This document shows positions 57,799 to 64,000 of a DNA stretch of 64,000 nt, one piece after another. Location of the stretch: contig OX465120.1 of assembly GCA_949987565.1 (NCBI GenBank), forward strand, positions 498,501 to 562,500, in the 5' to 3' direction. The notes under the pieces are model-generated. The model was not told the DNA's origin. It was given only the letters and a program-made list of their open reading frames with translations, and did no database searches. Within the stretch, counting starts at the first letter, position 1; each line of letters begins with the position of its first letter. Position numbers and translations under genes: made by a program. The stretch comes from Luidia sarsii (taxonomy: Eukaryota > Echinodermata > Asteroidea > Paxillosida > Luidiidae).

Positions 57799-60700
57799 AT
57801 GGTGCACCAACACAAGAACGTCTTCATCAGTCTGAAGGGACGGGAGATCGGTTTCGGAGGCAGAATTCGGAGCAATATTCTGCCCCATTTCGCCGAAGAA
57901 ATCGCTGCCACCTCGTCTACGGATAACAAAGTAAGAAGCGATCCCCTCCTTTGTATCGTGTTTAATCTATTTCGTGAGAATAAAAACATGTCGTTCCTTC
58001 TTTTCTTGGCTTTCTATTTTAATTTAAATATCTTCACTGCAGTCATCTGACATAACGATTCAGGCGTTAAACTATATAGCTGTTTGGAAATCGTGTACAT
58101 TTTGAATTTTCTAAAAATTGACCTGGAAAAATTAAATAATTATTAATTGATTGCCTACGGCTACACGTTATGCACTTCACAACAGACTGTCTACACTATT
58201 CAGTATTCTGTACTCAGTCCATAGTAATATTACAGTGGCAGTGCTACATAGTAGTATTGTCTAATGCCTAGCCCTTTTTAAGTTTAACTTTTCGCAGTGG
58301 CTGCTGTTACGGCAGTCGTCCGTATGGTTCCCTGACTTAACAGTATTTCAGTCAGGATGTTTAGCTCTTGGAACCAGACTATCACTATCAGCTAATACTA
58401 GTAATAGACTGGTTCAACCAGCCTGCAATGCTGACGAAATACAATCAAGTCAGGGAACCACACGGACGACTGCCATAACATTAGCCACTGCGTTAACTTT
58501 TACTCATCTAAAAATTTTGATCATCGTACAAGGGGAAGGGCTACAAACTAGTACAGTAAATAAACATTCAAGGACACGACATTGTGACCTTAGGTTACAG
58601 CGCAGTGAAAACAACAAGGTGACACAATATTCATTTGCACGGCGACGCATTTCTACGGGTGTTAGTGTTACATTTCATTTTTCAAAAAAAATAATGCTTA
58701 AGACCTGTGAGAAAGGACATTCCTTCCCCTGACTGTCTGTGTATGTCCTTGTCACTTTGCCGTTGAGAAAGGTCCTGCTAGGATTGAAACGTCAGGCCCA
58801 CTAAATTTTGAGATTTGCATTTTGGTAATTTTAGTCAGTAAGCAGTTTGCAAAATTATTGTATATCACACTTTTGTATAACTAATTTTATCTGATCTTCC
58901 TTTCCTTTCTAAATTCTATCCCAGGCTTGCAACTTGCCAGGCACCCCTCGATGTACCTTTCTCATCTCCTTCAGCAAAGATCGCAAGTTGGTGGCTTCGT
59001 CCCACGTCAATCACAGCATCAACATCTCCCGCCTGTCCACCGGCGAGCACATCCAGACGCTGACCGGCCATCCCAGGAGCCCATGGTGCGTGACCTTTCA
59101 CCCCTCGTCCAATGAGATCCTGGCGTCGGGATGCCTCGGTGGAGAAGTCCGTGTCTGGGACTTGCAGGTAAGAGCGACGCTGGATTCCATCTCCTACATT
59201 GTACCAACAAGATCGTCAAGGCTATGCATAGCTCCAATAACTTCAGCCTTGATACTCTGTTTTGAATGACTTTGATATTTCTACAAAGTTAGAGGGCCTG
59301 ACGTTTCGATCCTAGTAGGACCTTTCTCAAAGGTAGGACAATGTTCATAAAATGGGAAAGGGGGAGTAAGAGGAACAATGGGTGTCCCTGATAGATTCAA
59401 TCTCCTACATTGTACCAACAAGATCTATGCTTAGCTCCAATTATTTCAGCCTTGCAATCCTAGCAGGACCTTTCTTAAGGGCCTGACGTTTCGATCCTAG
59501 CCAGACCTTTCTCAAAGGTAGGACAACATCAAATGGGAAAGGGGGAGTAACAGTAACAATGGGTGTCCCTGCAACTCCCCCCTTCTTGTTTGATTTTGTC
59601 CTTGCCATTCTGTCTTTGATGAAGGTCCTCAGAAGAGGAGGAGAGGGGAGAGGAGAAGAGCAGAGGAGAGGAGTGGAGTGGAAAGGTGCTGGTTGGTCCA
59701 TGTGAGTTGCCAAATAGCGTTGCTAGAACCCTAGCCTCTAATCCAGACCTATGACTGTTTTCTTTTGTATCTCAGGGAAGCAGCGAGTTATGGCAATCAG
59801 ACAATCAGATGATCGCCTCACTGTCCTTCCATCCGCGGGACCAAGTCTTGGCCATCGCCACCAACGATCAGATCCTGCTGTGGGACTGGCGACAACCTGT
59901 CCCCTTTGCCTCCGTCTCAATCTCATCGCCTCTGGAGAAAGTCAGGTAAAGCAAGTGGGAGATTTGCTTTGACACAATGTAGCTGTTCTCTTTCAAGAAG
60001 GGGTGTGGCTCTGAAAAGAGCCAGTAACATAGATAAGATTTGAAGGGTTTGCATGGTGGAAATACCAAGTGGAAGGTTTGAGGTGACACCATGTAGCACT
60101 TCTCTTTCGAGAAGGAGTGTGGCTCTGAAAAGAGCCAGTAACTCAGATAAGACTTGAAGGTTCGCATGATGGAAATACTAAGTGGAAGGTTTGAGGTGAC
60201 ACCATGTAGCACTTCTCTTTCGAGAAGGAGCGTGGCTCTAAAAAGAGCCAGTAACTCAGATGAGACTTGAAGGTTTGCATGATGGAAATACTAAGTGGAA
60301 GGTTTGAGGTGACACCATGTAGCACTTCTCTTTCAAGAAGGAGCGTGGCTCTAAAAAGAGCCGGTAACTCAATGTTTCAGGTAGTGTGTACTCTGCCTGT
60401 CATCAGGAGACTGCTGGATTCATTGACTTATCTCATTTCCTCTCTCCACAGGCTGGTTCGGTTCAGTCCCCTCGGTCACAACCTTCTGACGGGAATAGCC
60501 AACGCTCCAGTTGATGAAGAAGAACCAGAATACGAAAACCTGTAAGTCCCGATATTTATTTTGATGCAAGTTTGACGTCTGTAGCATGTTCCATTCCTGA
60601 GATCAAAATTTATGGAGTGATATCTGTCACAAAAAATTAAACGCCTTTATATGAAAGCAGGGCAAACCTTCAGAGTAAACCCTCAATGAATTCCAAATTG

Positions 60701-63700
60701 GACTTGTCATTTTTTTTTCTTACTTTTCGTCCAAAATTACCAGCTGCTCAATCGTGGAGAAATGGCTTTTTAAACATTTAAGTGGCAAGGTGAAGCTCAC
60801 TAAATGCTTCATTTTCATCTTTATTTATGGCAATTAACGGTTCCTCAAATTGATTATGAAAGAATGAACATCAACCATATCAAAATGTAAAAAAAAAAAA
60901 AAAAATTGTAAGAAAAAAACACCTGTGTCGAGTGGACCAGCAGATAACACACAAAGACATGGTGCAGCTTAAGGGCCTTCTTTGTAGAGTCGGTCGCAAA
61001 TACACTGCCAGCTTCTGTCTCGTGTCAAAAAGATCATCGGTTGAGTGCCGGTTGTATTCATCTGACCGATACAATTTCCCCCGGTAGAAAGCCGATTGTA
61101 CTGGACTTTGGGGGTGAAAAATTCACGATGGGTATCCGGTGGAAACGACATCTGACGGGTCAAATCATCTGATACCCAACCGATGATCTTTTTGACAAGA
61201 GTCCTTCCAAGCTTGAAGTGGCGATATTTTAGCCGGTAACTTCTTTGGGATGTTTGTCTTCATGCAGGGATGTGCAGCATGAGGCCTATCAGAGCAGTGC
61301 AAGACTCACCCGCCGTGGCGTCCCTGAGCACCTGAACCCTTACTCCAGACCATCGCGATTAGATTCCAGCCTACCGGGTCACTACCCAACCGGTCTGTCA
61401 ACCATGCACAACTCAGCGGCGGCTTACAGGCAAACCAGACGCCCGCTCTCCCCAGACCAGAGCGAATCACTGGAGGATGCCCGGGAATACGCCGCGGCGG
61501 TCACACTGACGGCTCTGGGACTGAGGCGCGTCAATCCGGCCAGCAACCTCCCTCAGGATTTCTCCTACACTGGATGGAGGCGCGGCAATCATCGCTCGAG
61601 CAGCCAGCCGTCGGGCCCTCAGGACAGACGGGTCGGGAGGTACAGCGAAGTAGGAAGCAGCACGGACCCTCAGACTGACCACGGGAGAAGCGGAGATGGA
61701 ATCGGAAACCGAACCGGAACAGCATCTGCTGGAAGTGCTTTGGAATCAGATAACGAGACCGGATACACCGATAACACTGGGAGTGATGTGGACTGGGTTG
61801 GAATGGGTAGCTCCACTGATAGGCACAGCAGCAACGACCCAGTAGATACTCCAATAAGCGCAGCATCGGGGTACGTGAACATGGACGTCACCAACGGAGA
61901 TGAGATCCGAGAGGCCAGGACCTCCGTGCCCATCCCTCAAGCAGGGTCCACCGGCAGCCGATTTGAAGGCCCACCTCAGGTAGGAAGGTCACAGCAGCTG
62001 CCTCTGAATTCAGACGCTCAGAATCTCGCTTCTTCAAAGACAAACCAAGAGGGTTCTGAGGATGGAAGTAAGCCACTAGATCTCGCTGCCGGATTAAAAT
62101 GCTCGCCTGGTACTTCCACGAGTTCACAATACCTTGATCCTTGCTCATCGACAGCTGGAAGTAATGATTGCCAGTCACCAGAGGCTAAGCGACTTCGTCC
62201 GGATTTCACCAGTGAGGTTTGCTCTCCAAGGATGGCAGAGTCGGACTCTACCAGCTCCAATAATGGATTGCCGTCGTCAAGTTGGGACAGGACGGAAATC
62301 CGTCACACAGCCCAACAGAGACTCTCCTTTTCAGATGCCGAGGTCTCAAGTGCCATTCAGGAAATCGGGACCAGGATCCCAAGTGGATCAACTTCAGTTC
62401 TCGAGGCAAATTCGTCAACTTCTGTCATCAGCGGAGGACTAAGACCACAGAGCTCTGATCAAGAAGCTGGATGGCCTAGTGCAGGAGCCACGAGTCTCAC
62501 TGCTGGTCTGTCAGCTTCTCAGGGCCTTGTGAGCTCAGAGTCAGAAGCCCAGATGCAGCCAGCGTTGCCGCTTCAGTCTCTCTCACGGCCTCAAGCCGCC
62601 GTCATGCGTCGCGACGTCGTCAGAATTCCAGAGCAGCCGCGAGCCTTCACGGCGCATCTTGGCACCATTCCTCATACACCTCCCCCGGACAGTACCTCGG
62701 GCTCCAGCAGTCATGAGAATACCGTCCAGCAAAGAGGGCGAGGAGATTCACCATCCACAAACGAGTCTGATCGCTCGGCGGATGAATCACCACATCATCA
62801 ACTCAGATCCGCGTCTCCATCTGCATCGACATTTCACTCAATCAGCAGCTCTGCTGAGATCGTCAGTAGCCCTCCAACGGGAAGCCTCCCTCATAAAGGT
62901 CCAGGATCCAGCCCCTCGTCGGGGATGGGAGTCCCCTCCCCACCTCCTTCAGACTCCAACGCTGCCCCTCTTCAACCTCCTCAGCTGGTCAGCGGGACAG
63001 GACTACACTGGGGCATGAGGGCTTTGCGTTTCGGCGCGGACAGTGGAGGCTCGGAGAACGGAGAGCCGACCTCAGCAGGCGGCGTCTCAAACCTGAACAA
63101 TCCTCTCGATCTGTCCATCGCTCGGCCGGGGAATTCAAACGAGACAGAGGCCGCTGACTCAAGCTGCAGTCTGCATCAGCCGGAGACAAACAGCATCCCA
63201 CAGTCTTGCCAAAACAGAACCACAAACGAGGATGGAGCCACAGGAACTCTTCCTTCTCCTCCTCATCTACCCCCTCAGTCTGATTCAAGTCGAGGAGCTT
63301 CCCTCCCCTCAGCAGACTACCTACCGTGCAATTTGGACGCCAACAATTCATCCCGATTGGACTCCGAGTCAGAGACCCTACTTCCACAGGGGATTGATTT
63401 GACAGTCCCCAGTGCAATACAGGGTACCAGACCAGACGGCCGCCCGACAGCCCCAGATCTTGCCAGCGTCGATCCACCGAGAAGCTCTCGTTACCAAGCC
63501 CCTGATTCTGCCTCCCACCAGCTAGCAGGTGGCTCTGCTATGCCTGCACCTGCTCTTGACTCAGTCTCCTCGCTGCCTTCCAGTTGCGCCTTGTTGGCTA
63601 GCGAGGCCGCATCGCGTTACCGTCGATACAACCTTTGGAGGAGCCCCGGTCTACATCGTCAGCGTGGAGCCACGGCGCCGTCTCAAAGCGCCGATCCAGA

Positions 63701-63744
63701 CGACGGAGAATCGGGCGTGGAGAATTCCTCGGACGAACTGCGGG
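57799..63744 (+). CDS. AMBRA1: AMBRA1 orthologue, 5' part
   Basis: Five exons: 57799-57930, 58925-59167, 59776-59945, 60452-60541 and 61268-63744, then a GTGAGT donor; about 1037 residues, with the rest beyond the window. The N-terminus and WD40 repeats match vertebrate AMBRA1 closely in order and wording: CTFLISFSKDRKLVASSHVN, SPWCVTFHPS, ASGCLGGEVRVWDLQ, IASLSFHPRD, ILLWDWR and KVRLVRFSPLGHNLLTGIAN. Known role: WD40 substrate receptor of the CUL4-DDB1 ubiquitin ligase (cyclin D turnover) and regulator of Beclin-1 autophagy, in the cytosol. The 2.5-kb exon 5 encodes a long Ser/Pro-rich disordered region, as in the family. The start ATG fits the family start, though the first 44 residues are diverged. 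Confidence 0.93.
58290..58496. mobile_element. Foldback element in AMBRA1 intron 1
   Basis: Inverted ends of about 45 bases: CGCAGTGGCTGCTGTTACGG with CGTCCGTATGGTTCCCTGAC, and the complement GTCAGGGAACCACACGGACG ... CATTAGCCACTGCG. The inner part pairs loosely. MITE-like, no coding capacity. Confidence 0.85.
58755..58865 (-). mobile_element. GGCCTGACG-family unit with its flank, AMBRA1 intron 1
   Basis: GAGAAAGGTCCTGCTAGGAT ... GTCAGGCCCACTAAATTTTG followed by TTTGCATTTTGGTAATTTTA and AGTAAGCAGTTTGCAA, the longest shared version of this end of the family. It ends about 60 bases before exon 2. Confidence 0.85.
59288..59520 (+). mobile_element. Two or three GGCCTGACG-family pieces, AMBRA1 intron 2
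   Basis: Cores at 59293 (GAGGGCCTGACGTTTCGATC) and 59478, with a fragment at 59456. The bodies repeat GTACCAACAAGATC and GGGAAAGGGGGAGTAA, so the segment was duplicated locally. Confidence 0.75.
59980..60375 (-). repeat. 113-bp tandem repeat carrying histone-type 3' stem-loops
   Basis: Units spaced 113-114 bases apart in AMBRA1 intron 3. Each holds a perfect 6-bp stem: GGCTCTGAAAAGAGCC at 60007 and 60121, GGCTCTAAAAAGAGCC at 60234 and 60347. On the minus strand the first two are GGCTCTTTTCAGAGCC, the histone mRNA stem-loop, followed by AC and, about 10 bases on, GAAAGAGA, like the U7-pairing element of histone genes. No histone reading frame is near. It ends about 75 bases before exon 4. Confidence 0.8.
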
Positions 63745-64000
63745 GTGAGTCTCAACATCCTCTCTCACATTATTGCATTCATGATGTGATGCACAGCAGC
63801 AACAGAAAACAGCTTTGTAATTGTAGTGCTGAAGTACAGGATGTAACCATGTATCCTGCAGAGTTCCCAGAATTGGCAAGGTGATCTCATGAACCATGAC
63901 TTTTTGTGCTCAAGCAAAGTTTGGTGTTTAAGCAGCACTACAAAATTGGCCCCTGGTCAGGCTATCTCCTTGCACTTATGCTGTGATTGTAATTCTCAGA

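Noticed and set aside
61245..61267. Start codon of a separate 879-residue protein
   Set aside because: The sequence upstream of 61268 is the intron 4 acceptor of AMBRA1; the frame continues from exon 4 (codon split after two bases).

Overview
The window is animal genomic DNA. Its genes are built from many small exons with GT/AG splice sites, it is full of microsatellites, satellites and foldback elements, and it ends in an unmistakable AMBRA1 orthologue. The genes and repeats suggest a marine invertebrate deuterostome, most likely an echinoderm. That placement is inference; no sequence here names the species. All exon limits were placed by eye from splice motifs and reading phase. In every receptor gene, all internal junctions fall after the first base of a codon.

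Layout. (1) 1-3.3 kb: a pentanucleotide satellite, then the 5' end of a minus-strand Ig-domain gene that runs off the left edge. (2) 5.3-32.4 kb: a large inverted duplication. Each arm, roughly 11-13 kb, carries one gene for signal peptide, four Ig domains, transmembrane helix, NACHT ATPase and leucine-rich C-terminus. Copy A (plus, 6673-16204) is intact. Copy B (minus, 31312-23725) has an early stop that removes the last 92 residues. About 2.6 kb lies between the arms. (3) 33.5-34.3 kb: a 33-bp satellite. (4) 35.4-42.0 kb: a plus-strand gene with signal peptide, four Ig domains, transmembrane helix and short tail; its ectodomain is related to that of the NACHT receptors. (5) 44.4-56.6 kb: two divergent paralogues, head to head across a 1.4-kb C/T-rich array. 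Each encodes a C-type lectin-like domain split by a LamG and an Ig domain. (6) 57.8-63.7 kb: AMBRA1, plus strand, 3' end outside the window.

Taken together this looks like a recognition-receptor cluster next to a housekeeping autophagy gene. The NACHT receptors would join extracellular Ig recognition directly to an intracellular NLR-type ATPase in a single polypeptide. The plain Ig receptor shares the ectodomain style but has another tail, like paired receptors. In both paralogue pairs the N-terminal extracellular exons differ strongly, while the membrane-proximal or C-terminal parts and some introns are nearly the same. This pattern suggests exon exchange, gene conversion or diversifying selection on the recognition parts.

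Repeats matter here. One family centred on GGCCTGACGTTTCGATCC occurs more than 20 times, including palindromes and a 36-bp tandem array. A 262-bp inverted-repeat element occurs three times full length. A tandem repeat in AMBRA1 intron 3 carries the histone mRNA 3' stem-loop on the minus strand.
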